DNA of 61,233 bases, taken from Pseudomonadota bacterium (GTDB taxonomy: Bacteria; Myxococcota_A; UBA796; CAJQPC01). A program made the position numbers and the translations under genes. The notes under the pieces are model-generated. The model was not told where the DNA came from. It searched no databases and saw only the letters and a list, made by a program, of their open reading frames with translations. Location: assembly GCA_024228935.1 (NCBI GenBank), contig JAAESX010000015.1, forward strand, positions 1 through 61,233, in the 5' to 3' direction. Below, piece by piece: positions 45,926 through 54,568 of the stretch; the stretch's first letter is position 1, and every line of letters begins with the position of its first letter.

Positions 45926-46450
45926 ATGGCGAACGCCCATCTCTCGCGCGAAGACGTGCACCGCTGGTCCGAGGAGGCCTCGGACGCTGGCGAGCTGTTC
46001 CGCGGCACCGCGACCCGCTTGCTGCGCGAGCAGAAGCGCCTGCTGAACTTCTACAACTCGAACCTCCCGGCCATGGACCCGGCGACCGGTCAGGTCTCCG
46101 TGTACCTGCTGTCCGTCGTAGTGCGCATCTTCGAGCGCGCGGGTGGCCGCCTGCGGAAGGTGAACAGCAAGCAGATCGAAGCCGCCGCCGCGAAGATCCA
46201 GGCCAACGTCGAGGCCCTCGCGCCGTTCGACGAGACCTTCCCCGAGCGGGTCCGGAACATCGAGGACCGTGCCCAGCCGCACATCCTCGACGAGGCGCTG
46301 TGGGCGCTGTTCGAGCGCGAGGAGAAGAGCAAGGACGAGGAGGTCGACGTCGAGCCCGAGCAGGCCGGACTCATCTTCCTGATGCTGTGGCTTGCGACCG
46401 AGGCGCTCGACGAGGCGTGGACGCCGCCGAAGAGCTTCGAAGGGGTTTGA
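45926..46450 (+). CDS. Conserved hypothetical helical protein
   Basis: Product of 174 aa from ATG 45926, with ctggaga upstream. All-helical: HRWSEEASDAGELFRGTATR and EQKRLLNFYNSN at the N-terminus, a charged helix near FEREEKSKDEEVD in the last third. No signal peptide or membrane helix, so probably cytoplasmic. It is coupled to a lipoprotein gene by TTGA overlap. No family recognised. Confidence 0.6.
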   Translation: MANAHLSREDVHRWSEEASDAGELFRGTATRLLREQKRLLNFYNSNLPAMDPATGQVSVYLLSVVVRIFERAGGRLRKVNSKQIEAAAAKIQANVEALAPFDETFPERVRNIEDRAQPHILDEALWALFEREEKSKDEEVDVEPEQAGLIFLMLWLATEALDEAWTPPKSFEGV

Positions 46451-46878
46451 TCTCCTTCCTGCTGGCCTGTGCGGGCGAGCCCACGCCGCCGCCTGTCGAT
46501 CTGTCGCAGCGCGAGCCGGTGAAGGTCGTGGAGATGCCCGAGCCGCTGCCGCCGAAGGTCGACGAGCCCGCTCCGCTGCCGAACATCGTGATCACGGCTC
46601 CGGCGGTCGGTCACGCCGTCACCCCGGGGCCACTCATGGTCTCGGGCACGGCCATCGCGTGGGAAGCGCGCCTGACCGTGCAGCTCAGTCAGGGCGACGA
46701 GGTGCTGGACTCGCAGGGCGTCAGTGCGTCGGCCGCTGCCCCGGCGCGCGGAGACTGGTCAGTGGATCTGACCGTCCCCGAGGAGCGGTCGGGCCGCTTC
46801 AAGGTCCGGGCGTTCACGCACTCGGCCAAGGACGGCACGATGCAGGACGTGGTCGTCGTGGACCTGGTCGGGCGCTGA
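46447..46878 (+). CDS. Gmad2-domain lipoprotein
   Basis: Product of 143 aa from TTG 46447, overlapping the previous stop. Lipobox FLLAC (Cys8) is followed by a Pro/Glu-rich spacer. The Ig-like Gmad2 domain follows: NIVITAPAVGHAVTPGPLMV, TVQLSQGDEVL and the closing KVRAFTHSAKDGTMQDVV. Gmad2 is known from spore-germination and other surface proteins, where it binds or scaffolds. The TTG start is favoured because it alone gives a lipoprotein signal next to the upstream stop. Confidence 0.7.
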   Translation: MISFLLACAGEPTPPPVDLSQREPVKVVEMPEPLPPKVDEPAPLPNIVITAPAVGHAVTPGPLMVSGTAIAWEARLTVQLSQGDEVLDSQGVSASAAAPARGDWSVDLTVPEERSGRFKVRAFTHSAKDGTMQDVVVVDLVGR

Positions 46879-46881
46879 TCT

Positions 46882-47751
46882 TCAGTCGCAGCTCGGCACG
46901 ACAGGTGCGGCCAGTCCGACCCCCATCTCGATGATCTGGACCTCGCCTTCGCTGGGGGTGACCGTTGCCTGGGCGATGGCGACGTGGGCCTCGCCCTTCC
47001 AGATGTACGCCGTCACCTGGGCCTCGAACGGATCGATGTTCACGAGCAGGAAGCGGCCGTCGTCGCTGGTCCACTCCTGCTCCCGGCTGGGGAATTCGTC
47101 GACCGAGTAGCGCACCTCGGCTCCCCCGGAGACGCGGACCTCGACGTGGTCCAGAGGCTGCCCGGAGCAGTCCAGGACCTGGCCGAACACGTGCCCGGTG
47201 CCGGGCTCGATCGCGATGCCGAGGAGCGAAGGGATGACCTGGTAGGTCGTCTTGGCCACCCACGGGACGACGGCCTCGGTCTGGTCCGGTGCGAGGCTGA
47301 ACATCGCCGTCGTCGGCATCGCCTCCTCGGTCACCGTGGTCGAGCGCGCGGTCACGACGCCGCAGGTGGGGAGCGTCAGCTCGGGCAGGTGGCCCGTGCC
47401 ATCGGTGTACTGGACGTCCGATGAGCTGTCCGCCGTGACCGTCACCTCGGCGTCCGCCAGGGGCTCGCCGCCGGCCCATTCCTCGAACGTCAGGCCCGCC
47501 GAGGTCGTCCCGGATGCGGCTGGGAGGTGGTCGAGCGAACCCGTGAAGCACGACACGTCTCCATCTGGCGCATCCGCCACGATGAGCCCGAGGTCCGGCT
47601 CGTCCGAGTCGTGATCGCTGTCCGCAGGGCTGTCGAAGATCGGCGCGACGCCAGGCGACGGCGCGACGACGATGGGGTCCTCGCGACCGAACGGGCCGAT
47701 GCAGGCGAGGAGGAAGGGAGCGGAGACGAGCGCGGCATTTCGGAGCTTCAT
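46882..47751 (-). CDS. Lipoprotein with carboxypeptidase-regulatory-like domain
   Basis: Product of 289 aa. Signal with lipobox FLLAC (Cys17), then an Asp/Ser-rich spacer. The first half contains 'GEPLADAEVTVTAD' and the second 'GQVLDCSGQPLDHVEVRVSG' with 'TSDDGRFLLVNI', both typical of CarboxypepD_reg-type beta sandwiches. It ends in VPSCD. Function unknown; probably an outer-surface lipoprotein. It is convergent with the Gmad2 gene and divergent from the FG-GAP gene. Confidence 0.65.
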   Translation of the reverse strand: MKLRNAALVSAPFLLACIGPFGREDPIVVAPSPGVAPIFDSPADSDHDSDEPDLGLIVADAPDGDVSCFTGSLDHLPAASGTTSAGLTFEEWAGGEPLADAEVTVTADSSSDVQYTDGTGHLPELTLPTCGVVTARSTTVTEEAMPTTAMFSLAPDQTEAVVPWVAKTTYQVIPSLLGIAIEPGTGHVFGQVLDCSGQPLDHVEVRVSGGAEVRYSVDEFPSREQEWTSDDGRFLLVNIDPFEAQVTAYIWKGEAHVAIAQATVTPSEGEVQIIEMGVGLAAPVVPSCD

Positions 47752-47779
47752 GCACTGAACATAGCCATTCGAGGCGGGC

Positions 47780-47796
47780 TTAAGCGCGTTTAAGCG
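47780..47796. repeat. Direct repeat TTAAGCG x2 in divergent promoter region
   Basis: TTAAGCG occurs at 47780-47786 and 47790-47796, one helical turn apart, in the 95-nt region between two divergent lipoprotein genes. Such spacing is typical of tandem regulator sites, but no regulator can be named. Confidence 0.3.
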
Positions 47797-47846
47797 GCGA
47801 CCCGTTCGGCGGACTCGCCACGCTCGGGGTCCCCCCTGGAGGTCCC

Positions 47847-49832
47847 ATGTTGTTCGTGCTCCTGTCCTGCGTCACCGTCACCAACGAGAACCCCGTCGAG
47901 GTCCACGTCGAGGGGTGCTGCTGCTGCGATTGCTGCGGCTGCGACACCAGCCTGGACAGCGGGGACAGCGGGGACAGCGGCGACACCGGGACGGAGGAGG
48001 ACTGCGCGAACTTCTCGCCGGTCCCTCCGCTGGATGTCACGCCGACCCAGGAGTGTTCCAGCCCCGAGCTCGCGGCGCTGGACCCCGAGGTCGAGTGGGC
48101 GTGGCCGCCGGACAGCTGGGAGAAGCCGTTCGACAACGTCATCGTCACGCCAGTGATCGCTCCGCTGTCGGACACCGACGGCGACGGTGTGATCTCGGAG
48201 CTCGACACCCCCAGCGTGGTGTTCACGGCGTTCGATCAGATCAACTCCTGGGAGGACTACCTGGAGCCAGGCGCCCTGGTCGTCCTCGATGGCGCGACCG
48301 GTGACGTCCAGGCGTACATCCACGAGGTCACCGATGACGACGGCGACGCCATCACCGTGTGGGGCTCGGCTGGCGTCGCGCTGGGAGACCTGGAGGGGGA
48401 CGGCCGGACCGACATCTGCATGGCCCACGACGACTACGCCGTGGTGTGCCTCGAAGGCGACGGGACGTTCAAGTTCGCCGCGGTCGGCACGCCCTACGCG
48501 CAGGGCTACCCGTCCATCGCGGACCTGGACGGCGATGGCACTGCCGAGGTGATCCTGGCCAACCAGGTGTTCGACCATCTCGGCGAGAGCGAATGGCCGG
48601 GCACCCAGGCGATGTCCGCCCAGCTCGGCGGGCAGCAGCAGGCCAGCTGGTGGGGCCAGCACCACCACGCCATCTCGACGACGTTCGACCTCGACGACGA
48701 CGGACAGTTGGAGTTCATCTTCGGTCCGGCCGTCTACGACAACCAGGGCAACGTGCTGTGGGAGCGCCCGGGCGATGACGGCTTCCCCGCTGTCGGTGAC
48801 TTCTTCCTCGACGGCCTGCCCGAGGTGGTCGTGGTGAGCGATGGGGTGGTCAAGGTGCTCGAGGGCATCAGCTCGTTCTCCACGGGCGAGGAGGTCCACA
48901 GCTTCCAGCTGGTCGACCAGGCCAACGAACCGCTCGGCGGCCCACCCACCATCGCGGACTTCGACGGCGACGGTGTCCCCGAGATCGGCGTCGCCGGGTA
49001 CAGCCACTACGCTGTGTACGAGGTCGACGGCACGCCGCTGTGGAGCGTGGCGAACGACGACGCCACGAGCAACTGCACCGGCTCGTCCGTCTTCGACTTC
49101 GACGGCGACGGAACCGCCGAGGTGGTCTACGCGGATCAGGACCAGCTGTTCCTGCTCGACGGCCCAACGGGGACGAATCTGGACACGGCGATCACGAACA
49201 GCTTCGACTTCACCCAGCACACATCGGGCACCCTGTTCGAGTACCCGAGCTTGGCTGACATCGACGGCGACGGCTCGACCGAGATCGTGCTCGCGAGCGG
49301 CGACTACCTGGACCCCACCGGGTGGCACGGTGTCCGCGCCATCGGATCCGAGAGCGACGACTGGATGCCGTCCCGACCCGTCTGGAACCAGCACGCCTAC
49401 CACATCACCAACGTCGAGAGCGACGGCGGGATCCCAGTCCAGTCTGTGTCGGATTGGCTTCCGTACAACAACTTCCGCACCGCGGACATCGTCCCGATTC
49501 CTGGCGACACCAAGCCGAACCTGTACCCCTCCGACCCGCAGTTCTGCCTGGACTGCGGCGAAGACGAGGTGACCGTCTACTTCAGCGTCAGCAACGACGG
49601 CTTCGGGGACAGCGACGCGTTCTACGTCATGTTGGAGAACGACGGCGTGTACGTGGACCAGTACATCGTCCCCTCGCTCGCGAGCGGTGAGGCCATCCTG
49701 GCCGGCCCGTTCGTCCTGGACTCGGCCACGTGGAGCGGCGAGCTCACGGTCGTGGCGGACTACGGGGACGGCGTCGATGAGTGCGACGAGCTGGACAACA
49801 CGCTGGACCTGGGCGCGTGGCCCTGCCACTGA
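47847..49832 (+). CDS. FG-GAP/VCBS propeller lipoprotein with Cys-rich N-terminus
   Basis: Product of 661 aa. A very short signal with lipobox LLSC is followed by a stretch of seven Cys in ten residues (CCCCDCCGCD) and a Ser/Asp/Gly spacer. The propeller repeats carry Ca loops: LSDTDGDGVISELDTP, LEGDGRTDICMAH, DLDGDGTAEVILA, DFDGDGVPEIGVA, DFDGDGTAEVVYA and DIDGDGSTEIVLA. The last 120 residues form a CARDB-like beta domain ('VYFSVSNDGFGDSDAF'). Surface binding protein, function unknown. It ends 1 nt from the convergent retropepsin gene. Confidence 0.82.
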   Translation: MLFVLLSCVTVTNENPVEVHVEGCCCCDCCGCDTSLDSGDSGDSGDTGTEEDCANFSPVPPLDVTPTQECSSPELAALDPEVEWAWPPDSWEKPFDNVIVTPVIAPLSDTDGDGVISELDTPSVVFTAFDQINSWEDYLEPGALVVLDGATGDVQAYIHEVTDDDGDAITVWGSAGVALGDLEGDGRTDICMAHDDYAVVCLEGDGTFKFAAVGTPYAQGYPSIADLDGDGTAEVILANQVFDHLGESEWPGTQAMSAQLGGQQQASWWGQHHHAISTTFDLDDDGQLEFIFGPAVYDNQGNVLWERPGDDGFPAVGDFFLDGLPEVVVVSDGVVKVLEGISSFSTGEEVHSFQLVDQANEPLGGPPTIADFDGDGVPEIGVAGYSHYAVYEVDGTPLWSVANDDATSNCTGSSVFDFDGDGTAEVVYADQDQLFLLDGPTGTNLDTAITNSFDFTQHTSGTLFEYPSLADIDGDGSTEIVLASGDYLDPTGWHGVRAIGSESDDWMPSRPVWNQHAYHITNVESDGGIPVQSVSDWLPYNNFRTADIVPIPGDTKPNLYPSDPQFCLDCGEDEVTVYFSVSNDGFGDSDAFYVMLENDGVYVDQYIVPSLASGEAILAGPFVLDSATWSGELTVVADYGDGVDECDELDNTLDLGAWPCH

Positions 49833-49833
49833 G

Positions 49834-50973
49834 CTACCAGTGCGCCTCTTCGAGTCGGATCCGGTAGGTCGTGCAGTCCGTGCCGCGGGGGAGCTTCACC
49901 CGCGTCTCTTCCGAGCCCATCGCCGGCACGTGGTCCAGCGTCGCGGTGAACTCCTCGCCGCTGCAGTGGATGCTCACGCCCAGGTCGGTCACGTCCCGGT
50001 CGGTGGTCGAGTCCGCGCTGACGACGACCTCGACGCGGCCGTCGCTCCAGGCGGTGGCGGTGGCGCCCACCTCGACCCAGTGGGCGATGTCCAGGTGCCG
50101 GTCGCGGGAGCCCAGCGGCTCGAGGACCAGCTGTCGCTCGGCGGGGTCGACGGTGACGGTGAACTGGCCGGAGACGTTCAGCCCCAGCAGGCCGGCATCC
50201 TCGTCGCTGCCGCACTCCTCGCAGACGGCGACCGTGACGCCGTCGACGGGGAAGCCGCCGAGCCAGACGCGGTCGATGAGCACGATCTGCGCGGTCCGCT
50301 CGCCACCCGCTGTGTGGACCGTGATCGTGGGCGCGTCGTCGGGGATGGAGATGCCGATGGCGTCCAGGTCGCGCTCGGTGAGCGTCGTGTAGGTGGCGCC
50401 GGTGTCGTACAGCATCCAGACCTCCTGCTCGACCCCGTCGGACTCGATGACGACGGGGATGCGCAGGCTGCGACCGGCGCCCTCGTAGGGGAGCGCGATC
50501 TGGCCCGAAGGGAGCTCGGCGGCCTGCGGCACGTGGAGCTCGCTGAGCTGGGCCTCCCCTGGAACGAAAGGCTGCGCCTCGACGGCGGGGGGACGGCCGG
50601 CCAGGCTCTCGTCGCCCATGAAGCCGGCCAGCGCCGCGCCGAAGGTGCTCGCGGCCTCCTCCTCACCCAGCGGGACGGCCAGGTGGGCGAAGCCGGTGGA
50701 CAGCGCGTCGGGGCGCTCGCCGGGGAACCAGACGGGCAGCGCGACGAGCAGCGCGATGGGCCACAGGAGCGCGCCTGTGGCGAACGCCTCGAACCGGTGT
50801 TGAGCCAGGCCGGAGATGCCGAGGATGGGCAGCATGACGACGAAGCCCGCGCCGAGCGCGATGGCCCAGCCGGGTCCTTCGCGCAGGACGCCGAGCCCGA
50901 CGAGCTGGGTGAACGCGAGCACCGCCAGCACGAAGCCGACGAAGGCGAGGACGGCGGAGATGGAACGGGACAT
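49834..50973 (-). CDS. Membrane-anchored retropepsin-like aspartic protease
   Basis: Product of 379 aa from ATG 50973, with aaaggtg upstream. Three N-terminal membrane helices (SAVLAFVGFVLAVLAFTQLV, GWAIALGAGFVVMLPIL and LLWPIALLVALPV) precede an extracytoplasmic domain. The aspartic protease motif is MLYDTGATYTTLTERDL, with D-T-G, and a later 'DAGLLGLNVSGQF' strand typical of retropepsins. The C-terminal domain is beta-rich. One DTG per chain means it would act as a dimer. Substrate unknown. Confidence 0.78.
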   Translation of the reverse strand: MSRSISAVLAFVGFVLAVLAFTQLVGLGVLREGPGWAIALGAGFVVMLPILGISGLAQHRFEAFATGALLWPIALLVALPVWFPGERPDALSTGFAHLAVPLGEEEAASTFGAALAGFMGDESLAGRPPAVEAQPFVPGEAQLSELHVPQAAELPSGQIALPYEGAGRSLRIPVVIESDGVEQEVWMLYDTGATYTTLTERDLDAIGISIPDDAPTITVHTAGGERTAQIVLIDRVWLGGFPVDGVTVAVCEECGSDEDAGLLGLNVSGQFTVTVDPAERQLVLEPLGSRDRHLDIAHWVEVGATATAWSDGRVEVVVSADSTTDRDVTDLGVSIHCSGEEFTATLDHVPAMGSEETRVKLPRGTDCTTYRIRLEEAHW

Positions 50974-51040
50974 CGGCACCTTTCTCAGACAGTCAATCTA
51001 CGCGCCGGGTTCCGCATCCCTTTCACGCGATTGCCGGTTT

Positions 51041-51983
51041 TCACCGCACATACACCTGGGTGTACGTGGCCTTGTTCGTGTAGGTGTAGCCGGCCGCGCC
51101 GGCGTCGTTGCAGGGGTAGTCCCCCGCGGTGCACGTCGTGGGCGCCAGCGACGACAGCTGGAGCACCGAGTTGTCGTAGATGTCCCAGTTCGCGTAGCCG
51201 GACGGGGTGTTCCCGAGGCCAGCCGCCCAGCAGCACGAGGACAGGTGCACGCCGAGCAGGGCGTTCTCGTTGCCGTTCGGGAAGCAGCTGGCGTTGGTGT
51301 CCTGGGGCCGGACGATCAGCGACAGGAGCGACGACTCGCTGGCGGTCAGGCCCGAGGACCAGTCCGCTCCGCTGGCGAGGAAGTCCTCGTTGCACGCGGT
51401 CGTGTCGTACTCGTTGGTGATGAAGTCGGCGAAGTCGGCGCTGCCGGCGACGTTGTAGAAGGCGAAGCTGTACTCGTCGGTGACGAAGAGCACGTCGTCG
51501 CCGGTGGTCTCCGAGAACGCCATCGACTTGAAGTCGGCCTCCTCGTTCGTCGAGTTCGTCCCGAACGTCGTGGTGTCCGTCCACACGGCGAGCGAGTCCC
51601 AGTTTCGGTCGTGCGAGCCGGTCACGTGGGCCTCGTTCACCACGCTGCCCGCGAGCGTCCAGCCGCCTGAGTCCGTGTTCAGGTCGCAGTACGTGTCGAA
51701 CGTCGTGGTCCCGGCCGCGTCCTGGAGCGTGTAGTCGCCGTCGGTCGTGGTGCCGTCGGCGTCGGTGTCGTCGCAGTCGTCGCAGTCGGTGTCGTCCGCG
51801 ACGTACCCGCTGGGCTGGGCTGGTCGCAGTCGATGTCCGAGGTGGCCGCGTCGCCGTAGCCGTCGGTGTCCGCGTCGGCGTACCAGGTCAGCACGTCCAG
51901 CGCGGTGTCCTCGTCGATGTCCCCGTCGCAGTCGTTGTCCTCGCCAGGTCGGGGTTGGTGTCTTCGCAGGCGAGGAGCAGCAT
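51041..51983 (-). pseudogene. MopE-like/fibrinogen-like lipoprotein, disrupted by two frame changes
   Basis: The start (ATG 51983) gives lipobox MLLLAC. One base appears to be missing near 51945; the next frame reads EDNDCDGDIDEDTA and WYADADTDGYGDAA, a MopE-type metal-binding repeat. At 51809-51823 three GCTGG units (minus strand CCAGC) shift the frame again; two units would rejoin it to PSGYVADDTDCDDCDD. The C-terminal domain is fibrinogen-like: TFDTYCDLNTDSGGWTLAG and later CCWAAGLGN. The intact form would be about 310 aa. The second event looks like repeat slippage. Confidence 0.75.
51809..51823. repeat. Pentanucleotide repeat (GCTGG)x3 inside a gene
   Basis: Three exact tandem GCTGG units lie in the metal-binding repeat region of the 51041-51983 gene. 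Removing one unit restores the reading frame between the two flanking coding segments, so copy number would switch the protein on or off. Confidence 0.65.
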
Positions 51984-52074
51984 GGGGACACTCTTACAGT
52001 GGGGGCAGTTCACCGATCTGTGACGTTCGACCCGCATTCCGCCGGTCTACACCTGCCCGAGTTGGAGAGAGAGC

Positions 52075-52647
52075 ATGCCCCGTTCCACATGGTTCTGCAT
52101 CGACATCGAGTGCTCCGGCCCGGTGCCGTCGCTCTACGACATGATCAGCCTCGGGGCGGTCGTCGTCCGGGATCACGAGGATGGAAGCCTGACGATAGGT
52201 GAAGACTTCTACGTCGAGATCAAGCCGCAGGCCCCCAACGTCGACGCGGGAGCGATGGCGGTGAACGGGCTCGACATCGAGCTCCTGCGGCGCGAGGGCA
52301 CCCCCCGACGCCAGGCGCTCGAGCAGCTGACCGCGTGGACGAACGCGCACACGACCCTGGGCTCCGAGCCGACATTCGTTGGCCACAACGCCCCCTTCGA
52401 CTGGAGCTTCGTGGCCTGGTGCTACGCGGCCGAGGGCATGAAGAACCCCTTCGGGTACAAGGCGCTCGACACCAAGGCGCTCTCCGCGGGCATCCTGAAC
52501 CTGCACTGGCTCGACAGCAACAAGGAGATCCTGGCCGAGCGTCTGGACCTCCCGGCCGAGGACATGGGCCAGAAACATCGGGCCGACTACGACGCCCGGT
52601 ACCAGGCCCTGATCCTCAAGCGCCTGCTCGAACGTCAACGCCGATGA
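52075..52647 (+). CDS. DEDD-family 3'-5' exonuclease
   Basis: Product of 190 aa. Exonuclease motifs are in order: Exo I FCIDIECSG (Asp-x-Glu), Exo II FVGHNAPFDWSF (Asp), and Exo III HRADYDARYQ (His-x4-Asp). The fold matches DnaQ/RNase T-like nucleases that trim RNA or DNA 3' ends with two metal ions. The lack of a polymerase-binding region and the small size suggest an RNase T or oligoribonuclease-like role. It is followed 26 nt later by a propeller gene. Confidence 0.8.
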   Translation: MPRSTWFCIDIECSGPVPSLYDMISLGAVVVRDHEDGSLTIGEDFYVEIKPQAPNVDAGAMAVNGLDIELLRREGTPRRQALEQLTAWTNAHTTLGSEPTFVGHNAPFDWSFVAWCYAAEGMKNPFGYKALDTKALSAGILNLHWLDSNKEILAERLDLPAEDMGQKHRADYDARYQALILKRLLERQRR

Positions 52648-52673
52648 TAGTTTCGAGCCAGGAAGGCGAAGAG

Positions 52674-53564
52674 ATGGCGAATGAGCGGGATGCCCACTTC
52701 CTTCACGAGAAGTCGGCCATCGAGGCGGTGCTGTCACCGCCGATCGAGCGACCGCGCGCCATCGCGTGGGTGGGACGGACCACGAAGCTCCTGGTCGCGA
52801 CGGCCGACGGTGACGTCGTCGAGGTGGACCCGATCTTCGGGACCCGGAAGCTCCCCATCCAGGTCGAGGACCCCGCCGTCCTGTCGGTCTCGCCGAGCGG
52901 GCGCCGCATCGTCGTGGTCGAGCGCGGTCGAGGCCTGGTCCAGTTCGACGCCAAGGGCACCCGCATCGCCGAGGTCGCCATCCCGCTGCTCTCCGCCATC
53001 AGCGTGGCGTGGTTCACGCGCAAGGCCGGCAAGGGGGCGTTCGCCGCGGTCGGCGACACGCTCGAGGGACGCAAGGCCATCGTGCTGACCAAGGACTTCA
53101 GCCGGCAGCGGGTCGCTCGGGTCCCCGCGCAGACCGTCCTGGGTGCGGGCAAGGGCGGCACGCTGCTCGCGGCGCGCTCGAACACCGACGGGCTCGAGGT
53201 GACGAACTTCGGGTCGCCGATGCGGAAGGCCATCCCGAGCCGTCACCGGCTGCGCTTCAGCAAGGGCGGCGTGCTCATCGGCATGGCCGACGGTGGCGTC
53301 ACGATCTGGCGGGACCACCACGAGTCCAACACGGTCATGGTCTACGACGTGACCGCGGCCGATGCCTCGGCAGACGGCTCGCTCGTGGCCATCGGGACAC
53401 GAGCTGGAGACGTGGCGTTCTGCGACCTGGGTGGCGAGATCGTGCACCGCGCGCACCCGGACCGGGTCGGGGGGCACAGTGGGTCGGTGCGGGAGATCGC
53501 GTTCAGCCAGAAGGGTCGTTGGCTGGCGACGAGTGCGGATGCGCTCTGGCTCTGGCGGTACTGA
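52674..53564 (+). CDS. WD40-like propeller protein
   Basis: Product of 296 aa from ATG 52674 (an in-frame ATG at 52644 lacks spacing to the ggaagg site). No signal peptide. Blades with WD/YVTN-like ends: 'RAIAWVGRTTKLLVATADGDV', 'AVLSVSPSGRRIVVVER', 'DASADGSLVAIGTRAGDVAF' and the last 'GSVREIAFSQKGRWLATSAD'. It probably scaffolds protein contacts in the cytoplasm. Partner unknown. Confidence 0.7.
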   Translation: MANERDAHFLHEKSAIEAVLSPPIERPRAIAWVGRTTKLLVATADGDVVEVDPIFGTRKLPIQVEDPAVLSVSPSGRRIVVVERGRGLVQFDAKGTRIAEVAIPLLSAISVAWFTRKAGKGAFAAVGDTLEGRKAIVLTKDFSRQRVARVPAQTVLGAGKGGTLLAARSNTDGLEVTNFGSPMRKAIPSRHRLRFSKGGVLIGMADGGVTIWRDHHESNTVMVYDVTAADASADGSLVAIGTRAGDVAFCDLGGEIVHRAHPDRVGGHSGSVREIAFSQKGRWLATSADALWLWRY

Positions 53565-53567
53565 GTT

Positions 53568-53599
53568 CGACTGCTCGACTGCTCGACTGCTCGACTGCT
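53568..53599. repeat. Tandem repeat (CGACTGCT)x4
   Basis: Four exact copies of an 8-bp unit follow the stop codon of the propeller gene. The total is only 32 bp without spacers, so this is a small tandem repeat, not a CRISPR. Confidence 0.85.
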
Positions 53600-53646
53600 C
53601 GCGCCGCCGCCGGTCTCACCTTCGGTTCCTCCGGAGAGACCTTCAG

Positions 53647-53700
53647 ATGCGCAGTCACTACTTCGACTTCGAAAAGCTCGACGTCTTCAAACCGGCCTGA
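53647..53700 (+). pseudogene. Remnant of four-helix-bundle (S23-type) protein
   Basis: A 17-codon frame encodes MRSHYFDFEKLDVFKPA and stops. FDFEKLDVxx is the usual start of four-helix-bundle proteins related to those encoded in 23S rRNA intervening sequences; full members are about 120 aa. Only the first part remains, next to a tandem repeat and just before a convergent gene, so it is a likely gene relic. Confidence 0.45.
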
Positions 53701-53702
53701 TC

Positions 53703-54515
53703 TCAGAACCGGAACTGCAGCCCCAGGTACGTCGGGCCCACCTGCGGGGCGACCGTGAAGCGCGGCGGCTCCGGCTCGTACAGCGTCGCCTCCCAGCCAT
53801 CGTCCTCGTAGCTGGGACGCTCGCCGCCGGGCAGGCCCAGGTCTGCCCGCAGTGTGCGGTTGTGCTCCTCGACGAGCGCCTCGATGCGGCTGCGTGACCA
53901 GGTGTTGGCCGGCTCTCGGCGCTTGTGGATCATCCCCTGGACGGCGTACGGAGCGACCGCCAGCGTCATCACGCCGCCACCGGCCAGGGCCAGCGCGGTC
54001 CACCGTCGATCGGCGTTCGAGCTCGAGGCCGTCTGGAAGGCGCCCAGGTCGTTCTGGTAGAGCGACTGCTGCTCGTCGATCGCAGCCAGGTAGTCGGACT
54101 CGGTGTCGAAGTTGTCCCGCTGGACGCGGTCCCGGTACGTCTGCCACTCGGGCTCGGCCAGCGTGTGGTCGATGCGTGCGACGGGGATGGCGGCCAGGCC
54201 GACCAGCGTCCCTCCGACGCTGACCGCCGTCCACTGGACGATCTTGGCCTGCTTCAGCTCCTTCGCGAGCAGGTCCTGGGCCTGACGGTCGTCGGCGTGC
54301 TCGGCGAGCCAGAACGTGTCGACGGGGTTGCCGCCGCCGTCCTGCACGACCCAGCCGACGTCCTGGCCCTTCACGTCCCGGACACGCAGGTGGCGTGCCT
54401 GGTACTGGACGATCGCGTCCTCGGCCAGCACCGGCTCACCCCACTCGGCGACCGGCAGGTCTGCGGGGATCTCGAGCGGCGCTTCCGCGAACGCCAATCC
54501 AATCAAGAGCTGCAT
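53703..54515 (-). CDS. Hypothetical exported or membrane protein
   Basis: Product of 270 aa. A signal-like N-terminus (LIGLAFAEAPLEIP) is followed by a beta-rich region and a long central helical segment with two hydrophobic helices (IVQWTAVSVGGTLVGLAAI and WTALALAGGGVMTLAVAPYA). It ends LGLQFRF, an aromatic terminal residue as in outer-membrane proteins. No named family. It stands next to the exported flavoprotein on the same strand, 53 nt downstream of it. Confidence 0.55.
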   Translation of the reverse strand: MQLLIGLAFAEAPLEIPADLPVAEWGEPVLAEDAIVQYQARHLRVRDVKGQDVGWVVQDGGGNPVDTFWLAEHADDRQAQDLLAKELKQAKIVQWTAVSVGGTLVGLAAIPVARIDHTLAEPEWQTYRDRVQRDNFDTESDYLAAIDEQQSLYQNDLGAFQTASSSNADRRWTALALAGGGVMTLAVAPYAVQGMIHKRREPANTWSRSRIEALVEEHNRTLRADLGLPGGERPSYEDDGWEATLYEPEPPRFTVAPQVGPTYLGLQFRF

Positions 54516-54568
54516 CGGCCTCGTCGTATCCTGCCTGCCTGTGCAGCATGCCCCAAAACGAGCTGGGG

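Noticed and set aside
53568..53599. Possible CRISPR array
   Set aside because: Units are 8 bp, directly adjacent and without spacers.
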